Assembly: GCA_003601695.1 (NCBI GenBank)
Contig: PIYH01000024.1
Span: 1 to 14,694 of the forward strand
Direction of reading: 5' to 3'
Length of the DNA: 14,694 bases
Source: Candidatus Bathyarchaeota archaeon
GTDB taxonomy: Archaea > Thermoproteota > Bathyarchaeia > Bathyarchaeales > DTEX01
The position numbers and the translations under genes are program-made. Numbering within the stretch: position 1 is the stretch's first letter; each line of letters begins with the position of its first letter. Of the stretch, positions 6,062 through 13,540 are shown piece after piece. Below the pieces are notes generated by a model that was not told the DNA's origin, ran no database searches, and worked only from the letters and a program-made list of their open reading frames with translations.

Positions 6062-6811
6062 ATGCCTAAAGACTTCTCTTCTCAAAGACTCTTCTCTATG
6101 ATGATGCTATTGATTTTTATGATTCAAGCTTCTCTAGCCGAGGCATATATGGGCGAAAGTGGATACGTGAATGTAGATCGCCCAGTAAATGATCTAGATA
6201 TTCTTAGAGACGATGTATTCGTGGTTTTTATAACTCCGAGAACAGAGAATCTATCCGCAAATTGTCAGCCTCTGAATAGCGGCGGCTCATTCGATTTATC
6301 GATCTCAACAAACTATATAAGCACCTATTTAGGCGTGGTCTCCGCCGTCGCCGTCCAGCCAAGCACTCATGGAACTTACAGGATAACTATCAGACTTAAC
6401 AATAGTGAGCCTTGGAATTATACGTTAGGAGTTTATACCAGAGATATTGGATTTTATGAAGAGTACTGGGGAAGAAATTTATCTGTCCGAGGAACATTCA
6501 TTGAACATTCATGTTTTTCTCGTTATCCGGGAAACTGGACGATAATAATCATTCTGAAGAGCCATAACCCATCTAGTCCTTCATTTATTCCCTCTATTAC
6601 TCTTCCAACACCATTCAATATGGCTCTTCTCTTAGCAGTCTGGATTTTAATAATATACGTAAATAGCTTCGCTTTTATCGATACATACTTTAAAAAGGAG
6701 ATGGTTTCTAATGCTAGATGGATAATAGTTGGAATTATGATGCTGATAAGCATATACCTTGCTTATCAAATTTTCCTCTCCGCCGCATCTACCGCCTTGG
6801 AGGGAGGTTAA
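6062..6811 (+). CDS. Secreted/anchored membrane protein, partner of the AAA-Lon protease
   Basis: A 249-residue protein of unknown family. It starts with a signal sequence (basic start, then MMMLLIFMIQASLAEA). An extracytoplasmic domain follows (about 30-180), rich in beta-type alternation with five N-glycosylation sequons (NLS, NNS, NYT, NLS, NWT) and two cysteines that could pair. Near the C-terminus are two membrane helices, MALLLAVWILIIYVNSFAF and WIIVGIMMLISIYLAYQIF. The short loop between them (YFKKEMVSNAR) is basic and should face the cytoplasm. Its last codons contain the ribosome-binding site of the next gene, whose ATG lies two bases after its stop, so the two are translationally coupled. 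An anchor or sensor for the soluble protease is the natural inference; no homologue is recognised. Confidence 0.72.
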   Translation: MPKDFSSQRLFSMMMLLIFMIQASLAEAYMGESGYVNVDRPVNDLDILRDDVFVVFITPRTENLSANCQPLNSGGSFDLSISTNYISTYLGVVSAVAVQPSTHGTYRITIRLNNSEPWNYTLGVYTRDIGFYEEYWGRNLSVRGTFIEHSCFSRYPGNWTIIIILKSHNPSSPSFIPSITLPTPFNMALLLAVWILIIYVNSFAFIDTYFKKEMVSNARWIIVGIMMLISIYLAYQIFLSAASTALEGG

Positions 6812-6813
6812 AA

Positions 6814-9531
6814 ATGGACGCGGATGAATTTTCAGATCAATGGTGGTATAAACGGGAGAGGCTCAGAAAGATCTTTTCACCCCTGCTCTATCTTACTTCT
6901 TGGCAGTATAGATTATGGAGATTTCTTCAGAAGCCTCCGGAGAAGAGGAGGAAAGAAGTCGAAAAGAGAGCTAGAAAGATTCGGAAGAGAGTTGATTTCC
7001 CAAATGTAAGTAGGAGGGACCTTGTTGGCAGAGAAGAGGAACTAAATAAGGTCTTAGTAAGTGCTCATTATCATATATTCCGAAATCCGGAGATTCGGAA
7101 AGCTTGCCCAATTCCCCCGCCTAAAATCTTCATATTAAAAGGAGATTCCGGGAGTGGTAAGACCTTCTTTGCCGAGGTCTGTCAAAGAGAGATCTTTGAG
7201 GAAGGATTAAAATATGGCATAATTGTGAATTATGCCTCTCTGAAACCGGAAGATGTCTATACCATGTGGTATGGCAAGAGCGCTCAGCAGCTCAGCCTCT
7301 TCTTTAAGAAAGCCTTTCAAATATCCAGCATAATTTTGATCGATGAATTCCAAGCTTTCGGAAGTAGATTCTCCTCAACATCCGAGGTTGGGATGGAGGA
7401 GAAAAGAGTTCAGACAGTTCTCTTAGAAAAGATCGACGAATTACAGAAGAAGAACTATCGATGTATTCTTTTGATAGCGACGAATGAGTATGAGGCAATC
7501 ACTGAAACTTTGCGAAGGCGAGGGATAGTCGGCACAATAGATCTGGATGCAAGTACAAATAGAAATATGCTCTTAGAAATAGCAAAGAGACAATGCAAGA
7601 AATATGGAATAACCCCTAAGCCAGTAGAGATTATAGAGACCCTCGAAGATTCTGTTCGCGTCGTGGGGAATACCCGCTTAACACCGGCAGACGTAGTGAA
7701 CGTTTTCAATATAATCATGAATAAGAAGTATAAGCCGCTACAGAAGAGTTTAATTCAAAAACTTAGGAGAAGAAAAGACGCCGAGGTTAATCTCGGAAAG
7801 ACAGTTACGCTCGATGATTTTAGAGTTGCCGCTCGCAGGCTTAAGGCGTATGTTTCTCAAGAAAAGACGGAGGCCGCTCGTAGAGCAATAAACAGAATAG
7901 CTCCGAGAGAAAAATATAGCGATGTGGGAGGCCTTCATGGAATAAAGGAAGAGATAATCAAGGAGATATCGCTGGCGCTCGACGCAGACTTGGCGGTTAA
8001 AGCAGGATATTTGCCGCCTAAGGGCTTCATATTCTATGGCCCGCCTGGAACGGGAAAGACTCTGCTTGCTAAGGCCATCGCTGGAGAGAATGATGTCTGG
8101 TTCTATAATATTGATGGTCCTTCAATACTTCAGGGCAGATATGGAGATCCCGAGAAGACGATAAGGGACATATTTTCAGATGCTCGTAGGAATGCCCCGG
8201 CTATTATTTTCTTTGATGAGATAGATTCCATAGCTCCAAAAAGGGGGACGCATGATCCAGTCATTGATAGAGTTGTCTCCCAGCTTCTAACTGAAATGGA
8301 TGGATTTACACCTTTAACAAATGTTGTTGTTATAGGGGCAACGAATAGATTTGAGATACTGGATGACGCCCTTCTTGAACGTTTCACACGTCATTTTAAA
8401 TTTACTTATCCCAAAGATAAGACTGAGAAATTGGAGATTCTGATGATTCATCTTCGAAGATATAGAGATGCCTTAAATAAGAACATATCCCCCGAAGATA
8501 TATTGGGAGTATTTGAAAAGAAGATTCTAAGCCCTAGAAAGATGGCGGACGCTGTTGATGACGCAAATAGACTCAGAACAAAGGAGCTTGAGGCTTGCCG
8601 TAAATTTTTGGAGGCTATGAAATACGGAGAAGAGAAAACTCGAGAAATAGAGAGGCTCTTCAAGGATGACTTAGAGAGGCTCTTTGAGAATTTGGGAATC
8701 AGCAGAGATGATCCCGATCTCGTGGAGAAAATGAAGAAGGTTAATCCATCCAACTATCCTCTCAAGATATATCACTTCGAGAAGGCATTAGAGAGAACTT
8801 TTGACGAAACCATTGAGGAGGCTCAGAGAATGGTTCAGCAGACCGTCAGAATACAGAAGCCTGAAGTTGGGAAGAGTTACGGTCTAATCGCGCTTGGCGA
8901 ACGCGGAGAGATTGGAGGACTAGTCGGAGTAATCGAGGTAATAGTGAATCCTAGAGGGAAAGGTAAGATTCAAGTTATAGGTAGCGAGGCTGGAGAAAGC
9001 ATATTCGCAAGTGCACAAGATGCTTTCATACATATAAATTCTATGGCAAACTGGAAGTTCAAAGACTATGATGTCTACGTTGAGATAGTTACGCCTGCTA
9101 AGGGCATGGAGAAGCAAGTGCTCGCGTCTGGAATATCCAGGCCTCCAGTTTCCGGTCCCTCAGCTGGTTTAGCAATAGCTATCGCCATGCTTTCAGCTTT
9201 TCTAAATGTCGAGGTCGATCCGACAGTTGTGATGACAGGTGCTATAACTGCAAGGGGCGAAGTCTGGCCTGTTGGGGGACTAGACTATAGGGGAATGGGT
9301 AAGATCGAGGCTGCATTGTCTGATAGATATGCTAGAAAGCTAATTATGCCGAGATATAATTATGAAAGGCTTAGAGAGTTCGATACAGAGAAGCTATTAT
9401 CGGAAAAGAATATTCAAGTTATTCCTGTTCAGACATTTGTGGAAGCAGCTGTGGAAGCGCTTATAGGCTTCTCTTCTCAAGAAGATCTGATGAAGAGTCT
9501 CAACAAGGGTCTTCCAGAGCAGACATTATAA
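6814..9531 (+). CDS. Tandem AAA+ / Lon-protease fusion, soluble
   Basis: A 905-residue ATP-dependent protease. ATG 6814 is chosen for the GGAGGTT site at 6803-6809. The frame is open up to ATG 6718, but those 32 residues read out of the upstream gene. Residues 1-65 are basic. AAA-1 (about 66-330) has Walker A GDSGSGKT at 110-117, pore loop TMWYG at 150-154 and Walker B IILIDE at 173-178. AAA-2 (about 375-600) is Cdc48/VAT-like: DVGGLHGIKEEI, GPPGTGKT at 409-416, IIFFDE at 464-469, and an arginine region ALLERFTRHF that lacks the usual RPGRFD. A charged helical linker (about 600-685) leads to a Lon proteolytic domain (about 690-890) with the serine in GPSAG (S783) and lysine in GKIEAA (K830), an intact Ser-Lys dyad. 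Unlike archaeal LonB it has no membrane helices, and it has two AAA+ modules. It is coupled to the membrane protein upstream. Its substrates are unknown. Confidence 0.88.
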   Translation: MDADEFSDQWWYKRERLRKIFSPLLYLTSWQYRLWRFLQKPPEKRRKEVEKRARKIRKRVDFPNVSRRDLVGREEELNKVLVSAHYHIFRNPEIRKACPIPPPKIFILKGDSGSGKTFFAEVCQREIFEEGLKYGIIVNYASLKPEDVYTMWYGKSAQQLSLFFKKAFQISSIILIDEFQAFGSRFSSTSEVGMEEKRVQTVLLEKIDELQKKNYRCILLIATNEYEAITETLRRRGIVGTIDLDASTNRNMLLEIAKRQCKKYGITPKPVEIIETLEDSVRVVGNTRLTPADVVNVFNIIMNKKYKPLQKSLIQKLRRRKDAEVNLGKTVTLDDFRVAARRLKAYVSQEKTEAARRAINRIAPREKYSDVGGLHGIKEEIIKEISLALDADLAVKAGYLPPKGFIFYGPPGTGKTLLAKAIAGENDVWFYNIDGPSILQGRYGDPEKTIRDIFSDARRNAPAIIFFDEIDSIAPKRGTHDPVIDRVVSQLLTEMDGFTPLTNVVVIGATNRFEILDDALLERFTRHFKFTYPKDKTEKLEILMIHLRRYRDALNKNISPEDILGVFEKKILSPRKMADAVDDANRLRTKELEACRKFLEAMKYGEEKTREIERLFKDDLERLFENLGISRDDPDLVEKMKKVNPSNYPLKIYHFEKALERTFDETIEEAQRMVQQTVRIQKPEVGKSYGLIALGERGEIGGLVGVIEVIVNPRGKGKIQVIGSEAGESIFASAQDAFIHINSMANWKFKDYDVYVEIVTPAKGMEKQVLASGISRPPVSGPSAGLAIAIAMLSAFLNVEVDPTVVMTGAITARGEVWPVGGLDYRGMGKIEAALSDRYARKLIMPRYNYERLREFDTEKLLSEKNIQVIPVQTFVEAAVEALIGFSSQEDLMKSLNKGLPEQTL

Positions 9532-9662
9532 ATTTTAAGTGAAAAAGTTTAGATAGTCTAAGGATTAGAGAATGTTTATAGGAAATTACTTAGAGTCTAT
9601 TTAGATGAGATAGCAACAAAAATTGTTAAATCCCTTTAGAGTATTAGGTAGGCGAGAAGGAG

Positions 9663-10895
9663 ATGTTAAAGGTAGGTTTAGTTGGATGCGGGCGAATAAT
9701 GCCAGCGCATCTCCACGGCTACAAGGAACTTGTCACGAGAGACATTGATGTAAGAATTAAGGCTCTATGCGCAAGGAAGATTGAAGACGCAAAGAGATTT
9801 AGAAGTCGAGAAGACGGCGTACCGCCGAGGAAGCCTATTGGTCCTCCGGGAGATCCATTAGCTAAACCGCACATTTACGTATATGATTTTCAGAAAGATG
9901 TAGATGTTGAAGTCTATGCGGATTATAGGGAGATGCTTAAGAAGTCGGATATAGACGCCGTAGAGATCTATACTTCAGTCTTTTCTCATCATGAGATTGC
10001 CATTACATGTATTAGGGAGGGGAAGCACGTCCTAGTTGAGAAGCCTCTAGCGTTAACCGTGAAGGCAGCTCGCAAAATGGTTCAGGAAGCCGAAGCTTCT
10101 GGAGTTGTACTTGGCGTAGCTGAGAATACTAGGTACTTCCCAGATATTCGAATGACGAAGTGGGTGATTGATCAAGGATATATGGGAAAGATTCAAGCTG
10201 TTTTAGGAGGCGGAATGGGTGGCTACTGGGCTCCTGACAAGATTGCCGCGGATACTGCGTGGAGACATAAGAAGATGCTTGCTGGAGGAGGAGCAACTGT
10301 AGATATGGGAGTTCATCTCTTTCATATTCTTCGATATCTCTGCGGCGAGATCGATGAGGTTTCAAGTATAGTTGAGATCCTCGAGAAGGAGAGGTTCCGC
10401 AGAGATGAGAAGGGAAGAGTGATAGAATCCGTGAAGCCCGACGTCGATGATACTTTCTTTGGACTTTTCAGGTTCAGAACGGGCGTCGTGGGACAATGGT
10501 TCTTCTCTTGGGCGGGACGTGGAGGCGAGGTCTCTCTTCCCCGAACAATCTATGGAACAAAGGGATGTATATGGGGTGATAAACTCATACTCGACAGTGG
10601 GGAGAAAATCGACATAAAAGATCTATTCGAGAAAGAGGCCGGAGACGAGACGAAAGAGAGGTTCTTCCCATATGGCATAAAGGATCCTATGGCCCTTGAG
10701 ACGCTGGAGTTTCTAAGAGCGATCGAGGAGGGGCGGGAGATGGAGACGAGCGGCAGAGAGGGGCTAAGAGACTTGGCGGCATCCTTCGCGCTTATTGAGT
10801 CTTCTCGGATGGGTAGATCAGTTAAGGTTGATGACGTCGAGTCAGGAAAGATTGCGGAATACGAGGAAGAGATTAACAAATATTACGGGATATGA
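9663..10895 (+). CDS. Gfo/Idh/MocA-family NAD(P)-dependent oxidoreductase
   Basis: A 410-residue cytoplasmic dehydrogenase of the glucose-fructose oxidoreductase / inositol dehydrogenase family, which oxidises or reduces sugar and polyol hydroxyls. The Rossmann motif is VGLVGCGRI (residues 4-12), with Met in place of the third glycine. The family signature VEKPLAL gives the catalytic lysine K127. The active-site region GGGATVDMGVHLFHILRYL supplies the Asp/His pair (DMGVH). It is about 60 residues longer than the commonest members. One insertion around residues 45-75 contains a proline-rich patch (PPRKPIGPPGDPLAKPH). A purine-rich GGCGAGAAGGAG abuts the ATG, and a TTGTTAAAT at about 9623-9631 may be its TATA element. 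The substrate cannot be told from sequence. The HAD phosphatase 65 bases on may share its transcript. Confidence 0.88.
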   Translation: MLKVGLVGCGRIMPAHLHGYKELVTRDIDVRIKALCARKIEDAKRFRSREDGVPPRKPIGPPGDPLAKPHIYVYDFQKDVDVEVYADYREMLKKSDIDAVEIYTSVFSHHEIAITCIREGKHVLVEKPLALTVKAARKMVQEAEASGVVLGVAENTRYFPDIRMTKWVIDQGYMGKIQAVLGGGMGGYWAPDKIAADTAWRHKKMLAGGGATVDMGVHLFHILRYLCGEIDEVSSIVEILEKERFRRDEKGRVIESVKPDVDDTFFGLFRFRTGVVGQWFFSWAGRGGEVSLPRTIYGTKGCIWGDKLILDSGEKIDIKDLFEKEAGDETKERFFPYGIKDPMALETLEFLRAIEEGREMETSGREGLRDLAASFALIESSRMGRSVKVDDVESGKIAEYEEEINKYYGI

Positions 10896-10960
10896 TTTAT
10901 CCGACTGATCTATCAAGCGATTAAAATGTATGAAGAATCATCGCCGCGTGGGGCTTCAAA

Positions 10961-11623
10961 GTGGGTATAAAGGCTGTTATTTTCGACCTCGACGGCACAT
11001 TAATAAAATCTAAGATTCCATTCAGAAAAATGAAGACGCGTATTATCAAATATCTTAGGGAAGCCGGAGTAACTCCGAGCGTAATAAGCGAGAACATGAT
11101 GAACTTCGAAATAATGCGTAGAGCAGTTGAAGATTTGAAGTCCAAGGATTTCCCAGAAGAATATATCAGGGAAGTCATCGATGAAGTGACGAGGTTAATG
11201 AATGAAGTTGAGCTTGAATCAGCTGATGATGCGGAGCTGATTCCAAGCGTGCCTGAAACGGTCAAGGCGCTGAAGAGTAATGGATTAAGAATAGGGCTTA
11301 TGACGAGGAGCTGTCGAAAATACGTTGAGAAAATCCTGAAGAAGTTTGGTCTTCTAAAGTATTTTGACGCTATACTCGCTAGGGATGATGTTGTGTATCC
11401 CAAGCCAGATCCATCTCACGCGATTGAACTGCTTAAGATTCTTAACGCTTCGGTTAAGGAAGCCATATTTGTAGGTGACCACTGGAGTGATGCTGAATGT
11501 GCAAGAAGAGCCGGATTAAGATTTGTATGGTTTAGGCATGGGGAGAATTGGGGTACTGAGGATTCGGGCATTCTAAAGGTCAGTAGCATAAAGGAAATTC
11601 TTGAAGTTATACAGATGTATTGA
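10961..11623 (+). CDS. HAD-superfamily phosphatase (phosphoglycolate phosphatase-like)
   Basis: A 220-residue haloacid dehalogenase-fold hydrolase. Motif I is FDLDGTLI with nucleophile D9 and acid/base D11. A helical cap (about 17-90) follows, then motif II LMTRS, the motif III lysine in VYPKPDPSHA and motif IV FVGDHWSDAE. All catalytic positions are present, so it should act as a Mg-dependent phosphatase on a small phosphorylated metabolite. The start is GTG 10961, only eight codons before the nucleophile; a TGA lies upstream in frame with no other start. It follows the dehydrogenase and may supply or remove its sugar-phosphate counterpart, but specificity in this family is not readable. Gene symbols such as gph would be over-precise. 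Confidence 0.85.
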   Translation: MGIKAVIFDLDGTLIKSKIPFRKMKTRIIKYLREAGVTPSVISENMMNFEIMRRAVEDLKSKDFPEEYIREVIDEVTRLMNEVELESADDAELIPSVPETVKALKSNGLRIGLMTRSCRKYVEKILKKFGLLKYFDAILARDDVVYPKPDPSHAIELLKILNASVKEAIFVGDHWSDAECARRAGLRFVWFRHGENWGTEDSGILKVSSIKEILEVIQMY

Positions 11624-11688
11624 GATCTACTTTTTATATTTGGAAAAGAAGATAATCATCGTTGTATATCCTTTCTGGAGGAGAAGTA

Positions 11689-11997
11689 TTGACTCAAAAT
11701 TCTGAGCTTGAAAGCCTTCGGAGAGAGATTTCTGCTGTGACTTTTGAGATACTGGATCTCTGCAAGAAGAGACTTGACATAGCGAGAAGGATAGCGATGA
11801 TTAAACTACGAGCAAATCTCCCAATAGAAGATCCAAGAATTGAAAGGGATCTGAAGCGGGGGGTCATCGCCCTATGCAGAGAGAGAAATTTACATGAAGA
11901 CTTCTGCGATGCTCTATTAGGTCTCTTAATAAAAGAATCTAAGCGTGTGCAGAAAGAAGTTATGGAACATGCATATGCTCAGAGGGAGGCAGATTAG
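11689..11997 (+). CDS. aroQ: Chorismate mutase, AroQ class, monofunctional
   Basis: Converts chorismate to prephenate, the branch point to phenylalanine and tyrosine. From TTG 11689 it is a 102-residue all-helical protein. Residues R11, R28, K39, D48, E52, S84 and Q88 are identical, in both type and number, to the active-site set I know for the Escherichia coli chorismate mutase domain. That gives a complete active site and supports this start. GGAGGAG at 11677-11683 lies five bases before the TTG; the TTG at 11662 is nine codons earlier, upstream of that site. The tyrA start is two bases after its stop, and the two enzymes act consecutively. It is a free-standing mutase rather than the fused mutase-dehydrogenase or mutase-dehydratase of enterobacteria. 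Confidence 0.9.
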   Translation: MTQNSELESLRREISAVTFEILDLCKKRLDIARRIAMIKLRANLPIEDPRIERDLKRGVIALCRERNLHEDFCDALLGLLIKESKRVQKEVMEHAYAQREAD

Positions 11998-11999
11998 AT

Positions 12000-12872
12000 A
12001 TGAAAGTAGCCGTTATAGGAGTTGGCAGAATGGGAAGATGGTTTACAAGATACTTTATTCAGCATGGGCATGAAGTCTCAATATCCGATGTAAATGAGGA
12101 GGCTGCCAAAAGATTCGCGGAGACGCTGAGAATAAGTTTCTCTCATAGTAATTCTGAAGCTGCAAGTTCATCTGACCTAGTGATGATCTGTACTCCCATC
12201 AAGGCTGTACCAATAGTTGTAGAAGAGATACTTGATCATGTAAGTTCATCAACGTATATTGCGGAGATATCCTCAGTTAAGTCTCCCGTTATGCCATCTT
12301 TGAAAAAGGCCGCTTCATCTGGAAGGCTTATTCTTTCTCTCCATCCCCTCTTCGGCCCCGGAGCCGAGGTCTCCGCGAGGGAAAAGATGCTTCTGACACC
12401 CGTCAGTGATGCCGACTCAGAGGCTGACTTTGCGGAGAAACTATTTCCGAGGATGGAGATAATACCTGTAGACTTCGAAAGACATGATTATGTGATGTCC
12501 TTAACGCTTTCTCTAACCTACTATGCGAATATAGCTTTAGCCTCAGTTCTTGCTCGAGAGAATATTGAAGAGCTTAGGAGGCTCGGCGGAACCACATTCA
12601 CAATTCAACTTATGCTAAGCGAAAGCATTATGACTGAGGATCCAAGCCTCTGCACATCTATTCAGATGAGTAATCCATATGCCGTTCAGCATATAGAAAG
12701 GTTTCTTTCAGAAGCCTCCAAGCTGCTGAACTATATACGTGGAGAAGACGAGGAGAAATTTAGAGATTTCTTTGTGAAGGTTCATTCGACACTGGCCAAG
12801 AGCGAGGATATAACTAGGTCATATAAGGACATGTACAAGGCTCTGAAGGTAATCCGTGAAGGAAGATGCTAA
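12000..12872 (+). CDS. tyrA: Prephenate dehydrogenase
   Basis: Oxidatively decarboxylates prephenate to 4-hydroxyphenylpyruvate for tyrosine synthesis. The 290-residue protein has a Rossmann motif GVGRMG (G7-G12) and D30 at the end of strand 2, which favours NAD over NADP. The TyrA signatures are EISSVKSP (89-96) and SLHPLFGPG (113-121), with H115 as the expected catalytic histidine. A helical dimerisation domain fills the C-terminal half. There is no ACT or chorismate-mutase domain, so feedback control, if any, is not of the fused type. GGGAGG lies upstream of the ATG inside the end of aroQ, consistent with coupled translation. Its stop codon overlaps the stop of the convergent Lrp gene by four bases. 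An arogenate-specific enzyme is a possible alternative. Confidence 0.92.
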   Translation: MKVAVIGVGRMGRWFTRYFIQHGHEVSISDVNEEAAKRFAETLRISFSHSNSEAASSSDLVMICTPIKAVPIVVEEILDHVSSSTYIAEISSVKSPVMPSLKKAASSGRLILSLHPLFGPGAEVSAREKMLLTPVSDADSEADFAEKLFPRMEIIPVDFERHDYVMSLTLSLTYYANIALASVLARENIEELRRLGGTTFTIQLMLSESIMTEDPSLCTSIQMSNPYAVQHIERFLSEASKLLNYIRGEDEEKFRDFFVKVHSTLAKSEDITRSYKDMYKALKVIREGRC

Positions 12873-13261
12873 TCTTTAAGCTTAATCAAGGTGTTCGTGT
12901 TTAATACTCCTGGAAGATTTCTTATAGCATCGATCTTCCTATTTAAGTCCTCAATCGTATACGACTGAATAAAAGCCGCAATATCATAGTCTCCGGAGAT
13001 CTCAAAAACCCGTGTGGCAATCTTCCTCATCTTTTTAGCTACACTATTTGTCTTTGTAGGTTCGGTCTCGACGAGAACAACTCCTTCAAACTCCGCGGTG
13101 GTTTCAATCGTGAATCGCTTTATCACCCCTTCCTCCTTAAGTTTCTTTATTCTTCTTCTAACAGAGCCCTCAGTTAACCCGACTTTCTTAGCAATACTGA
13201 CATATTTCATTCTAGCATTATTCTTTAAGATTCTCAAAATCTCAAGGTCAATGCTATCCAT
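12869..13261 (-). CDS. Lrp/AsnC-family transcriptional regulator
   Basis: A 130-residue DNA-binding regulator. The helix-turn-helix spans about residues 3-50 (IDLEILRILKNNARMKYVSI, then KKVGLTEGSVRRRIKKLKEEG), and a RAM/ligand-binding beta-alpha-beta domain follows (about 58-127) with the family GDYDIAAFIQS turn. The usual role is to sense an amino acid through octameric assembly and to activate or repress at TATA-proximal sites. Its position, divergent from dapA-dapB and convergent with tyrA, suggests control of lysine/DAP synthesis, as known for LysM in Sulfolobus. The TATA box at 13284-13291 sits about 27 bases from the ATG, so the mRNA should be leaderless. A palindrome shared with the dapA promoter abuts that TATA box, which predicts autoregulation. 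Confidence 0.92.
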   Translation of the reverse strand: MDSIDLEILRILKNNARMKYVSIAKKVGLTEGSVRRRIKKLKEEGVIKRFTIETTAEFEGVVLVETEPTKTNSVAKKMRKIATRVFEISGDYDIAAFIQSYTIEDLNRKIDAIRNLPGVLNTNTLIKLKD

Positions 13262-13283
13262 AAAGGTATCTTCTGCGGGAAAA

Positions 13284-13291
13284 GATATAAC
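13284..13291 (-). promoter_or_regulatory. TATA box of the Lrp gene (leaderless)
   Basis: The minus strand reads GTTATATC after an AAAA stretch. Its centre near 13288 is about 27 bases from ATG 13261, which places transcription start at the initiation codon. Confidence 0.6.
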
Positions 13292-13293
13292 TT

Positions 13294-13308
13294 TTGCGAA
13301 AATCGTAA
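13294..13308. promoter_or_regulatory. Putative Lrp operator 1 (imperfect palindrome)
   Basis: TTGCGAAAATCGTAA matches the perfect palindrome at 13518-13532 at 13 of 15 positions. It lies two bases upstream of the lrp TATA box on the minus strand, where a bound regulator would contact or block TBP/TFB. Confidence 0.55.
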
Positions 13309-13351
13309 CAATTCGACGTTTTCATCCGCCGAGACTTAAATGTTCAGAGAT

Positions 13352-13368
13352 CTTCGTAGCCTACGAAG
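13352..13368. promoter_or_regulatory. 17-bp dyad CTTCGTAG-C-CTACGAAG
   Basis: Perfect 8-bp arms around one central base. It uses the same TTCGTA/TACGAA half-site letters as the two putative operators, but in the opposite relative orientation. It lies between the divergent lrp and dapA promoters and could be an auxiliary regulator site. It is alternatively a relic hairpin beside the decayed Rossmann fragment. Confidence 0.35.
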
Positions 13369-13369
13369 G

Positions 13370-13463
13370 ATGGGTAAGTTAAGGATCATAGGATGTGGAA
13401 TGCGCATGGACGACGCGAAGTTTCTTCTATAAAGGATTCAATATAGTCGTTGTGGATATGTAA
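13370..13463 (+). pseudogene. Decayed N-terminus of a Rossmann-fold dehydrogenase
   Basis: ATG 13370 opens with MGKLRIIGCGMRMDDAKFLL and meets a TAA. A one-base shift at the stop continues as YKGFNIVVVDM before another stop at 13461-13463. Together this is a typical first beta-alpha-beta unit of an NAD(P)-binding protein: a GCG dinucleotide motif, a helix ending AKFLL, and a strand ending in an acidic VVVD. The expected glycine after RM is gone. It looks like a frameshifted 5' stub whose remaining gene is lost. The similarity is by pattern only. Confidence 0.3.
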
Positions 13464-13517
13464 GATCGTTGATGGAAACGTAAATTTTGGCTGCTTAATT
13501 TTGAGGATTAAATGTTG

Positions 13518-13532
13518 TTACGAAATTCGTAA
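13518..13532. promoter_or_regulatory. Putative Lrp operator 2 (perfect palindrome)
   Basis: TTACGAAATTCGTAA is a perfect 7-1-7 palindrome ending 14 bases before the dapA TATA element. Its size and symmetry are those of Lrp/AsnC operators. The near-copy at 13294-13308 in the regulator's own promoter supports the assignment. Confidence 0.62.
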
Positions 13533-13540
13533 AAACAAAA

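Noticed and set aside
6718..6813. N-terminal extension of the Lon protein from ATG 6718
   Set aside because: These 32 codons overlap the end of the membrane-protein gene. ATG 6814 has a near-perfect GGAGGTT site.
13014..13382. 122-codon plus-strand ORF across the Lrp gene
   Set aside because: Antisense to a well-supported HTH/RAM regulator. Its hydrophobic content is the complement of the charged helices.
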